A DNA stretch of 5,141 bases from JBARCX01 sp049794535 (GTDB lineage: Bacteria > Pseudomonadota > Gammaproteobacteria > Xanthomonadales > Rhodanobacteraceae): contig JBARCX010000182.1 in NCBI GenBank assembly GCA_049794535.1, positions 1-5,141 on the forward strand, in the 5' to 3' direction. The translations under genes were made by a program, and so were the position numbers. Of the stretch, positions 1 to 5,141 are shown one piece after another (positions within the stretch are counted from its first letter, which is position 1; every line of letters starts with the position of its first letter). Below the pieces are notes generated by a model. It did no database searches. It worked only from the letters and a program-made list of their open reading frames with translations, and was not told the DNA's origin.

Positions 1-1
1 G

Positions 2-1456
2 ATGCAGTTGCTGCGCGAGCTGGCCGATGCCTGCGGATTGCACGCACGGATTGAGGCGATGTTCCACGGCGAGCAAATCAATCCCACCGAGCAACGTGCG
101 GTACTTCACGTGGCGCTGCGTGCGCCGGCCAGCGAGCACATCGTGGTGGATGGCGCCGATGTGGTGCCACAGGTGCAAGGCGTGTTGGAGCGCATGGCGG
201 CGTTCACTGCCGAGGTACATAGCGGCGCCTGGGTGGGGCATACCGGCAAGCGCATCCGCAACGTGATCAATATCGGTATCGGCGGCTCCGATCTCGGTCC
301 GGTGATGGCTTACGAAGCACTACGCCATTACAGCCATCGCGAGATGACGTTCCGTTTTGTATCGAACGTGGACGGCACCGACTTTGCCGAAGCCGTGCGT
401 GACCTCGATCCCGCCGAGACGTTGTTCGTGGTCTGCTCCAAGACCTTCACCACACAGGAGACGTTGGCGAACGCGCATGCCGCACGCGCTTGGTGCCTAC
501 AGGCCCTGGGTGACGAGAGTGCCATCGCGCGGCATTTCGTGGCGGTATCCACCAATGCGGCCGAGGTCAGCAAGTTCGGCATCGACACCGCGCAGATGTT
601 CGGCTTCTGGGATTGGGTTGGCGGTCGCTACTCGATGGACTCGGCGATCGGTCTATCCACCATGCTGGCATTGGGTGCTGAACATTTCCGCGAGATGCTG
701 GCAGGTTTCCGCGCGATGGATGAGCATTTCCGTCATGCACCGGCGGAGCACAACCTGCCGTTACTGCTCGGCCTGCTGGCGATCTGGAACACGAACTTCC
801 TTGGTGCGGCGACAACGGCGATACTGCCTTACGAGCAATACCTTAAGCGTTTTCCGGCGTATCTACAGCAGCTGGCAATGGAGAGCAACGGTAAGTCGGT
901 CACGTTGGATGGCGCACGTGTGGATTACGCCACCGGGCCGGTGTACTGGGGCGAGCCGGGCACAAACGGGCAACACTCGTTCTACCAATTGATTCATCAG
1001 GGTACGCAGCTGATCCCATGCGATTTCATTGGTTTCTCACGTACACCGAATCATGTCGGCCAACAGCATGATTTTCTGATCGCCAACATGATTGCGCAGG
1101 GCGAAGCGTTGGCGTTTGGCAAGACGGCTGCAGAGCTGCGCGCTGAAGGCACGCCCGAAGCACTAGTGCCGCACCGCACGTTTGAAGGTAACCGCCCGAG
1201 CAGCACGCTGTTCGCTGAGCGGCTGACCCCGCACACGCTGGGTGCACTGGTGGCGTTGTATGAGCACAGCGTATTCGTGCAGGGGGTTATTTGGGGTGTC
1301 GACTCGTTCGACCAATGGGGCGTGGAGCTGGGTAAGGCCTTGGCCAAGCGCACCGCCGCCGAGATCACCAGCACAGACGAGCCCGCATTGAGCCACGATA
1401 GTTCCACCAATGCGCTGATTCAGCGCTATCGCCAGCAACGCGAGAAGAACGCATGA
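2..1456 (+). CDS. pgi: Glucose-6-phosphate isomerase, 5'-truncated by the window edge
   Basis: Cytoplasmic enzyme interconverting glucose-6-phosphate and fructose-6-phosphate in glycolysis and gluconeogenesis. The 484 visible residues match the E. coli enzyme (about 549 aa) from roughly its residue 62 onward, so about 60 N-terminal residues are missing. The ATG at base 2 is therefore probably an internal methionine. Family landmarks, numbered from it, are NIGIGGSDLGP (90-100), the SKTFTTQET phosphate-binding segment (146-154), the signature DWVGGRYS (204-211), GEPGTNGQH (317-325) with the catalytic-type Glu318, and FDQWGVELGK (436-445) with active-site Lys445. The C-terminus SHDSSTNALI (464-473) is also typical. 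The loop at 343-357, where many homologues carry a catalytic His, differs: Pro349 and His351 lie where E. coli has the sequence THNP. The TGA stop overlaps the pgm ATG (ATGA), indicating an operon. The family assignment is very secure. Confidence 0.97.
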   Translation: MQLLRELADACGLHARIEAMFHGEQINPTEQRAVLHVALRAPASEHIVVDGADVVPQVQGVLERMAAFTAEVHSGAWVGHTGKRIRNVINIGIGGSDLGPVMAYEALRHYSHREMTFRFVSNVDGTDFAEAVRDLDPAETLFVVCSKTFTTQETLANAHAARAWCLQALGDESAIARHFVAVSTNAAEVSKFGIDTAQMFGFWDWVGGRYSMDSAIGLSTMLALGAEHFREMLAGFRAMDEHFRHAPAEHNLPLLLGLLAIWNTNFLGAATTAILPYEQYLKRFPAYLQQLAMESNGKSVTLDGARVDYATGPVYWGEPGTNGQHSFYQLIHQGTQLIPCDFIGFSRTPNHVGQQHDFLIANMIAQGEALAFGKTAAELRAEGTPEALVPHRTFEGNRPSSTLFAERLTPHTLGALVALYEHSVFVQGVIWGVDSFDQWGVELGKALAKRTAAEITSTDEPALSHDSSTNALIQRYRQQREKNA

Positions 1457-3102
1457 GTGCTGCGCTCAGTTTGCTGGCTGGCAAGCCGGCGCCCGCATCC
1501 TCACTGGTCGACATACCCAAGTTGTTGGCGGCGTATGTCGAGCTACGGCCCGACCCATCGGTGCCGGCGCAGCGCGTGGCGTTTGGTACGTCCGGTCATC
1601 GTGGTTGTTCGTTCGAACACAGCTTCAACGAATGGCATGTGTTGGCGATTAGCCAGGCGATTTGCGAGTACCGCAAGAGCAAAGGGATCGACGGTCCGCT
1701 GTTTATAGGTATCGATACACACGCGCTATCGCAGCCAGCCTTTGAGAGTGCGCTCGAAGTGCTGGCCGCAAACGGTGTGGAGACAATGATCTCCAGCTAC
1801 GGCGAATACACCCCGACGCCAGCGTTGTCACACGCGATTCTTACCTACAACCGCGGCCGCACGACGGGATTTGCCGACGGCATCGTGATCACCCCTTCGC
1901 ACAATCCGCCAGATAACGGTGGTTTCAAATACAACCCACCGAACGGTGGCCCGGCCGATGCCGATGTCACCGGTTGGATCCAGAATCGCGCCAACGCGTT
2001 GCTTGAAAGTGGCTTGAGGGAAGTTCGGCGTATACCGTTCGCGCAAGCGCGCCGCGCCGGCACCACACATGAGCATGATTACCTGCATGCCTATGTGAAC
2101 GACCTGGGCAACGTGATCGATTTCGATGTAATCCATGATGCCAACGTACGTATAGGCGTGGATCCACTCGGTGGTGCCGGTGTGCATTACTGGGCGCCGA
2201 TCGCTGAGCGCTATCGACTCGATCTCACCGTGGTCAGCGAGGCAGTCGATCCGCAATTCGGCTTCATGACGATGGATTGGGACGGTAAGATCCGCATGGA
2301 CCCCTCATCGTCGTATGCCATGCAGCGGTTGATCGGTTTGAAGGGCCGTTATGACGTAGCGTTTGCCTGCGACACCGATCATGACCGCCACGGCATCGTC
2401 GCCAATAGCACGGGTTTGATGCTACCCAATCATTATCTCTCAGTGATGATCGATTACTTGTTCCGCCACCGACCGCAATGGCAGCCGGGTGCCGGTGTGG
2501 GTAAGACGTTGGTCAGTACTGGCTTGATCGACCGCGTTACCCAGCGTCTCGGCCGTACGCTGCATGAGGTGCCGGTGGGCTTCAAGTGGTTCGTTGATGG
2601 CCTATTCGATGGCTCACTGGGTTTTGGTGGCGAGGAAAGTGCAGGCGCCTCATTCCTGCGTCGCGATGGCACCGTGTGGACCACCGACAAAGATGGCATT
2701 GCGCCAGCGCTTCTGTCAGCCGAAATCACGGCGCGTACCGGCCGTGATCCGGGCGAGCTCTATCGCGAACTCGTGCGTGATCTGGGTGAGCCTTTTGCTG
2801 ATCGTGTCGATGCACCAGCGACCACGGCGCAGAAGGCCCGGCTATCAAAACTATCGCCGCAGCAGATCAAGGGCACCACGTTGGCGGGCGAGAAGATCGA
2901 GCAAATCGTTGATCGTGCGCCGGCCAATCAGGCATCTATCGGTGGCATCAAGGTAAGCGCAGCCAATGGCTGGTTTGCTGCGCGACCTTCCGGCACGGAG
3001 AACATCTACAAGATCTATGCTGAGAGCTTTAAGGATGAGGCGCATCTGCGCACGATTCTGCAGGAAGCGCAGGGCATCGTCGACGCGGCGCTCGCAGAGT
3101 AG
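1453..3102 (+). CDS. pgm: Phosphoglucomutase (alpha-D-glucose phosphate-specific)
   Basis: Cytoplasmic Mg-dependent mutase interconverting glucose-1-phosphate and glucose-6-phosphate, linking storage polysaccharide and nucleotide-sugar pools to glycolysis. At 549 aa it is full length (E. coli Pgm is 546 aa) and matches it end to end. Landmarks in order: FGTSGHRG (44-51) in domain 1; the phosphoserine loop TPSHNPP (147-153), with Ser149 the residue that carries the phosphate; the metal loop DTDHDRHG (307-314), with Asp307, Asp309 and Asp311 as ligands; the sugar-binding loop GGEESAGAS (392-400); and the C-terminal phosphate-binding loop RPSGTEN (511-517). The ATG overlaps the pgi stop as ATGA, with a weak purine-rich GAGAAG five bases upstream inside pgi. 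This implies translational coupling. It ends in tandem stops, TAG then TAA. All catalytic loops are intact, and it is not the shorter ManB/AlgC-type phosphohexomutase. Confidence 0.97.
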   Translation: MSAALSLLAGKPAPASSLVDIPKLLAAYVELRPDPSVPAQRVAFGTSGHRGCSFEHSFNEWHVLAISQAICEYRKSKGIDGPLFIGIDTHALSQPAFESALEVLAANGVETMISSYGEYTPTPALSHAILTYNRGRTTGFADGIVITPSHNPPDNGGFKYNPPNGGPADADVTGWIQNRANALLESGLREVRRIPFAQARRAGTTHEHDYLHAYVNDLGNVIDFDVIHDANVRIGVDPLGGAGVHYWAPIAERYRLDLTVVSEAVDPQFGFMTMDWDGKIRMDPSSSYAMQRLIGLKGRYDVAFACDTDHDRHGIVANSTGLMLPNHYLSVMIDYLFRHRPQWQPGAGVGKTLVSTGLIDRVTQRLGRTLHEVPVGFKWFVDGLFDGSLGFGGEESAGASFLRRDGTVWTTDKDGIAPALLSAEITARTGRDPGELYRELVRDLGEPFADRVDAPATTAQKARLSKLSPQQIKGTTLAGEKIEQIVDRAPANQASIGGIKVSAANGWFAARPSGTENIYKIYAESFKDEAHLRTILQEAQGIVDAALAE

Positions 3103-3130
3103 TAAGCATTCCGGGTACGCGGCAGTAACT

Positions 3131-3160
3131 AAGAGGGCCGCATGCGGCCCTCTTTTGTTT
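3131..3160 (+). terminator. Rho-independent terminator of pgi-pgm
   Basis: A 24-bp perfect inverted repeat (3131-3154) has a GC-rich stem, GAGGGCCG paired with CGGCCCTC around a short CATG centre. It is followed by TTTTGTTTT (3153-3161 region). It begins 28 bases after the pgm stop, as expected for an intrinsic terminator of the pgi-pgm transcript. It also lies 25 bases beyond the stop of the convergent gnd gene. In that direction the stem is followed only by CTTAGTTACT, a poor U-tract, so it is probably weaker for gnd. Its placement between convergent genes would still limit read-through both ways. Confidence 0.9.
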
Positions 3161-3178
3161 TGGACGTCTGTCTAAACG

Positions 3179-4084
3179 TCATTCCTTCTTGATCGCGTGA
3201 CCACCAAATTCATTGCGCATGGCCGCAAGCAATTTGTCGGAATACGAGTCGGTATCGCGTGAGCGCAGTCGTTCCAGCAGCGACAGTGTGATCACGGGTG
3301 CCGCTACATTGAGGTCAATCGCTTCGGCCACCGTCCAGCGACCTTCGCCGGAATCAGCCACGTACGGAGCAATGCCTGTCATCTCAGGGTTCTTGCTCAA
3401 GGCGTCAGCGGTGAGGTCGAGCAGCCATGAGCGCACGACGCTGCCATGGCGCCAAATCTCGGCTACTTGATGTAGGTCGAGTTCGAACTCTTGCTTGTGT
3501 TTAAGTACCGAGAAGCCTTCGGCGTACGCCTGCATCAAGCCGTATTCGATGCCGTTGTGGATCATCTTCGTGTAGTGGCCTGAACCGACCGGCCCGACCC
3601 GACCCCAGCCACGATCCGCAGCAGGGGCGAGCGTGGCGAAAATAGGCGCCACTCGCTCGAACGCGGCTTCGTCACCACCGATCATCAGGCTGTAGCCTTC
3701 CGTCAGGCCCCACACGCCGCCGCTGGTGCCGGAGTCGAGGTAATGGATGTTCTTGTCGGCACTAACAGCCGCGCGGCGCATGGTGTCTTTGTAGTTGGCA
3801 TTGCCGCCATCAATGATGGTGTCGCCCGCCGACAAAAGGGGGAGCAGGGCGGTGACGGTGCTATCGGTAATTTCGCCAGCGGGAACCATCAGCCACACGA
3901 CGCGCGGTACGGGTAAAGCCGTAACCAATGCTTCGAGAGAGGCAGCTGTCTCAACCCCCTTAGCCTCGACTGCATGCCGTGCATCCGCACTGGGGTCGAA
4001 GCCGACGACGCGATGGCCGCCGCGCACCAGTCGCTCAGCCATATTGGCGCCCATGCGCCCGAGACCGATCATGCCAAGTTCCAT
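3179..4084 (-). CDS. gnd: 6-phosphogluconate dehydrogenase (decarboxylating), short form
   Basis: Cytoplasmic enzyme oxidising and decarboxylating 6-phosphogluconate to ribulose-5-phosphate in the pentose phosphate pathway. The 301-aa length is that of the short bacterial class; classical enzymes have about 470 aa. The Rossmann domain opens with GLGRMG (7-12). The second strand ends in Gly-Phe-Asp, and Asp30 sits where NADP-binding enzymes carry an Asn-Arg-Thr motif, which suggests NAD preference (inference). Further landmarks are IIDGGNANYKDT (90-101), the substrate-binding DSGTSGG (117-123), and HYTKMIHNGIEYG (170-182), with Lys173, Asn177 and Glu180 as the expected catalytic and substrate residues. 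The helical C-terminal domain is short. The ATG start is supported by GGAG five bases upstream. The gene stands alone here, convergent to pgi-pgm and divergent from tetR. YqeC-type paralogues cannot be excluded, but the catalytic motifs are intact. Confidence 0.93.
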   Translation of the reverse strand: MELGMIGLGRMGANMAERLVRGGHRVVGFDPSADARHAVEAKGVETAASLEALVTALPVPRVVWLMVPAGEITDSTVTALLPLLSAGDTIIDGGNANYKDTMRRAAVSADKNIHYLDSGTSGGVWGLTEGYSLMIGGDEAAFERVAPIFATLAPAADRGWGRVGPVGSGHYTKMIHNGIEYGLMQAYAEGFSVLKHKQEFELDLHQVAEIWRHGSVVRSWLLDLTADALSKNPEMTGIAPYVADSGEGRWTVAEAIDLNVAAPVITLSLLERLRSRDTDSYSDKLLAAMRNEFGGHAIKKE

Positions 4085-4101
4085 TGGGACTCCGTGTTGA
4101 T

Positions 4102-4146
4102 TGACGTGTAGCTGACGTTATACCGGACGCTACGTCATGGACGCTA
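4102..4146 (-). promoter_or_regulatory. Candidate gnd promoter with TGACGT/GGACGCTA repeats
   Basis: Read on the - strand, TATAAC (4122-4117) matches the -10 consensus at five of six bases and lies about 33 bases before the gnd ATG. No good -35 is visible at normal spacing, so an activator may be needed if this is the promoter. It is bracketed by an inverted repeat: TGACGT (4113-4118) and ACGTCA (4132-4137), 13 bases apart. Another TGACGT lies at 4102-4107, and a direct repeat GGACGCTA occurs at 4125-4132 and 4139-4146. The repeats are seen directly; the regulatory role is inference, and I do not recognise the cognate regulator. Confidence 0.35.
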
Positions 4147-4336
4147 TGCCACCGTTTTGCGTGGCGGTTCACGTTTGTGTATTCGGCTTTTTATCGTTCG
4201 ACCGGAAGTCCGCATCTGTGACCACGGTAGCAGTCCAGTTCAGACTGAAACATTTTGTACACGGCATCATCTGTAGACCATTGCTGTGCAAACGGTGATG
4301 ATCCGCAACGCGTACAGGACGCGCGCAAAACCAGGG

Positions 4337-4380
4337 TGGACATAACAATTCGATCTCCAATAACCGCCATACCTAGCAGG
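4337..4380 (+). promoter_or_regulatory. Candidate tetR promoter and ribosome binding site
   Basis: TGGACA (4337-4342, five of six bases of the -35 consensus) is followed after 16 bases by AATAAC (4359-4364, four of six of the -10 consensus). Transcription would begin near 4371, giving a leader of about 16 bases. That leader contains GCAGG (4376-4380), whose AGG lies six bases before the ATG at 4387. This arrangement favours the 4387 start over the in-frame upstream TTG (4255) or GTG (4336), which would lie upstream of or inside the promoter. The -10 match is only moderate. Confidence 0.35.
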
Positions 4381-4386
4381 TCCCGC

Positions 4387-4929
4387 ATGAAAACAGACGC
4401 CGCCCATCTGATTCAGGTCTCGCTCTCGCTCTTCCGTAGCAAGGGGTATAAGCGCACCTCCATGGCCGATATCGGTCATGCGAGCGGATTGCTAAAAGGA
4501 AGCATCTACCACCACTTTCCAAACAAAGAGCGTCTGTTGATCGGCGTGATCGAGCACGTTATCGATCTGTTCGAACAGGAAGTTTTTGCACCAGCACGTC
4601 GCGCAGAGTTAAGCGAGAAAGTGCGATTGGATGCCATGGTCGATAGCGTAGAGAGCTACTACATCGAACATCGCATCTGCGCTCTGGTCCATCTCTGGCC
4701 GGATGCGCTCCAGGAGAGCGAAGAGGCGCGCGATATCATCCAGCGTTTTTTTCTTTCTTGGCGGGATGTGGTGGCTGCTTTGCTCGTGCCGCGCTATGGC
4801 GTGGTCGAGGCTCAGAGTCTGAGCGCGGATGTGCTGGCGAAGATCGAGGGGGCGGTGATCTGGCTGCAAATCGTGGGTGAAGAGGAGCCGCTTAAGCGTT
4901 GCAGTACCGAAATTCGCAGGTTGTTGTAG
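4387..4929 (+). CDS. TetR/AcrR-family transcriptional regulator
   Basis: A 180-aa one-component repressor-type protein, close to the usual 190-200 aa of the family. The N-terminal DNA-binding domain (about 5-51) shows the TetR pattern: helix 1 ending in SLFRSKGYKRTSM (14-26), then the helix-turn-helix MADIGHASGLLKGSIYHHF (26-44), then PNKERLL (45-51). The remainder (52-180) is the helical ligand-binding and dimerisation domain. Its end, EGAVIWLQIVGEEEPLKRC, resembles the C-terminal pattern of LmrA/YxaF-type members (inference). The ligand cannot be read from the sequence. The ATG at 4387 was chosen because it places helix 1 at the normal distance from the N-terminus and has AGG six bases upstream; the 44 codons before it are not family-like. 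A perfect palindrome lies 42 bases after its stop, just upstream of the next gene, which is its probable target. Confidence 0.92.
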   Translation: MKTDAAHLIQVSLSLFRSKGYKRTSMADIGHASGLLKGSIYHHFPNKERLLIGVIEHVIDLFEQEVFAPARRAELSEKVRLDAMVDSVESYYIEHRICALVHLWPDALQESEEARDIIQRFFLSWRDVVAALLVPRYGVVEAQSLSADVLAKIEGAVIWLQIVGEEEPLKRCSTEIRRLL

Positions 4930-4962
4930 AGGAGAAAACGTCACTTTACTTGAATGCTGTAA

Positions 4963-4971
4963 TGTGATAAT
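4963..4971 (+). promoter_or_regulatory. Candidate extended -10 promoter element for the gene at 5037
   Basis: TGTGATAAT (4963-4971) reads as an extended -10: TG, one base, then GATAAT, which matches TATAAT at five of six positions. A -35 is weak: TTTACT at 4945-4950 gives four of six with only 15 bases of spacing. Extended -10 promoters tolerate this. Transcription would start near 4978, inside the adjacent palindrome, so a bound repressor would block polymerase. The leader would be about 60 bases. Confidence 0.5.
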
Positions 4972-4989
4972 TAACCAAACGTTTGGTTA
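4972..4989. promoter_or_regulatory. Probable TetR operator, 18-bp perfect palindrome
   Basis: TAACCAAACGTTTGGTTA is perfectly self-complementary over 18 bp, centred between 4980 and 4981. It begins at the base after the -10 element and covers the expected transcription start. Size, symmetry and placement fit a dimeric TetR-family repressor site, and a tetR gene ends 42 bases upstream. The palindrome is seen directly; binding by this regulator is inference from proximity. It has no U-tract on either strand and is AT-rich at its ends, so it is not a terminator. Confidence 0.75.
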
Positions 4990-5009
4990 TGTGCGGTTGG
5001 GGCTGGTAG

Positions 5010-5021
5010 GCAAACATTTGG
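5010..5021. promoter_or_regulatory. Degenerate second operator copy
   Basis: GCAAACATTTGG matches the core of the upstream palindrome, CCAAACGTTTGG, at 10 of 12 positions. The inner part differs by a single G-to-A change. Its centre lies 35 bp downstream of the first site's centre, a little over three helical turns. Its right end touches the purine-rich ribosome binding site of the next gene. It could be a weaker second site for cooperative binding or a transcription roadblock. Confidence 0.45.
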
Positions 5022-5028
5022 AGGGGGG
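5020..5028 (+). promoter_or_regulatory. Ribosome binding site for the gene at 5037
   Basis: GGAGGGGGG lies eight bases before the ATG at 5037 if measured from its end, and 12 bases if measured from the GGAGG core. It decides this start over the next in-frame ATG at 5049, which would be more than 20 bases away. It overlaps the last bases of the degenerate operator copy. Confidence 0.6.
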
Positions 5029-5036
5029 TAACGTCC

Positions 5037-5141
5037 ATGTCTTCAAAGATGTCTGATCTAGATCATCCTCGCAAAAAGGCTAAAGCTGCTATGCGCGCGA
5101 GCCTCAGCGACCATGCGTGGGAACAGAACGCCGCCTTCGTC
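5037..5141 (+). CDS. Start of an unidentified gene, possibly a class I SAM-dependent methyltransferase, cut by the window end
   Basis: Only 35 codons are visible, beginning MSSKMSDLDHPRKKAKAAM, and the frame is still open at the last base. The segment HAWEQNAAFV (26-35) resembles the stretch just before the first Rossmann strand in many class I methyltransferases, where a pattern like W-x-x-x-A-x-F-V precedes LLAPQPGERILDLGCG. The SAM-binding motif itself would lie beyond the window, so the product call is tentative. The basic N-terminus shows no hydrophobic signal or membrane segment, which suggests a cytoplasmic protein. A strong ribosome binding site, an extended -10 and a palindromic operator upstream indicate a real gene under its own repressible promoter, probably controlled by the adjacent TetR protein. 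Confidence is high that this is a gene and low for its function. Confidence 0.55.
   Translation, partial: MSSKMSDLDHPRKKAKAAMRASLSDHAWEQNAAFV

Larger units (their letters stand above)
4085..4386. other. Divergent intergenic region between gnd and tetR
   Basis: These 302 bases hold no convincing gene. The gnd-proximal part (4100-4150) is rich in short repeats around a possible gnd -10 element. The tetR-proximal part (4337-4380) holds a possible tetR promoter and ribosome binding site. Between them I see only weak structure: a 5-bp-arm inverted repeat, TTCAGACTGAA (4239-4249), and isolated half-sites resembling the downstream operator, ACGTTTG at 4171-4177 and CAAACG at 4289-4294. The tetR reading frame stays open back to a TTG at 4255, but that stretch does not look like the start of a TetR protein. 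Confidence 0.7.

Noticed and set aside
1163..1438. Long reading frames on the - strand and in other frames within pgi, pgm and gnd
   Set aside because: These are frame shadows of well-identified enzymes; they have no ribosome binding sites or recognisable protein features.
3163..3180. Inverted repeat GACGT/ACGTC overlapping the gnd stop, considered as a gnd terminator
   Set aside because: The arms are only 5 bp, the loop is 8 bases, and no T-tract follows on the gnd strand.
4148..4165. Small hairpin GCCAC/GTGGC upstream of gnd, considered as a terminator or attenuator
   Set aside because: The stem has only 5 bp, no run of T follows, and it lies upstream of both divergent genes.
4255..4386. 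In-frame extension of tetR upstream to a TTG at 4255 (224 aa) or a GTG at 4336
   Set aside because: There is no ribosome binding site at the TTG, the extension has no TetR-like residues, and a possible tetR promoter lies inside it. The ATG at 4387 fits the family N-terminus and has AGG six bases upstream.
4928..4935. Strong Shine-Dalgarno-like AGGAGA at the tetR stop codon
   Set aside because: No start codon lies at a usable distance. The nearest ATGs (4954, 4962) and the TTG (4950) give only one to five codons before a stop, so no gene is supported; it may be chance or a relic.
5054..5065. 12-bp perfect palindrome TGATCTAGATCA in the start of the last gene
   Set aside because: It lies inside the coding sequence, does not resemble the operator, and is short enough to arise by chance from the codons used.

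Overview
This 5.1-kb window is a piece of bacterial chromosome carrying glucose-phosphate metabolism genes, followed by a TetR-type regulator and the beginning of another gene. The DNA is moderately GC-rich. The pgi and pgm products resemble the Escherichia coli enzymes over their whole visible length, and the 6-phosphogluconate dehydrogenase is the short form. This suggests a proteobacterium, perhaps Xanthomonadales (Rhodanobacteraceae or relatives). That placement is a guess from protein character, because the window holds no rRNA or other taxonomic marker.

Layout. On the + strand, a 5'-truncated pgi (glucose-6-phosphate isomerase, about 2-1456) overlaps pgm (phosphoglucomutase, 1453-3102) by ATGA, so the two form a translationally coupled operon. 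A perfectly palindromic hairpin with a T-rich tail (3131-3160) ends it. The gnd gene (short-form 6-phosphogluconate dehydrogenase, 3179-4084) lies on the - strand and converges on the same terminator. A 302-bp divergent intergenic region (4085-4386) separates gnd from a TetR/AcrR-family repressor gene (4387-4929, +). Between tetR and a downstream + strand reading frame, which starts at 5037 and runs off the window, sits an 18-bp perfect palindrome directly abutting a -10-like element. A degenerate second copy lies next to the ribosome binding site. This is the classic geometry of a TetR operator.

How the genes fit together. Pgi, Pgm and Gnd meet at the glucose-6-phosphate node. Pgm connects glucose-1-phosphate (glycogen, trehalose or nucleotide-sugar pools) with glucose-6-phosphate, and Pgi connects glucose-6-phosphate with fructose-6-phosphate. 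Gnd oxidises 6-phosphogluconate to ribulose-5-phosphate. The other oxidative pentose phosphate enzymes (zwf, pgl) are not in the window. The tetR segment looks like a separate regulatory unit whose likely target is the downstream gene, tentatively a SAM-dependent methyltransferase. I see no phage, transposon, CRISPR array or RNA gene, and no clearly new system. The operator pair is the most informative signal.
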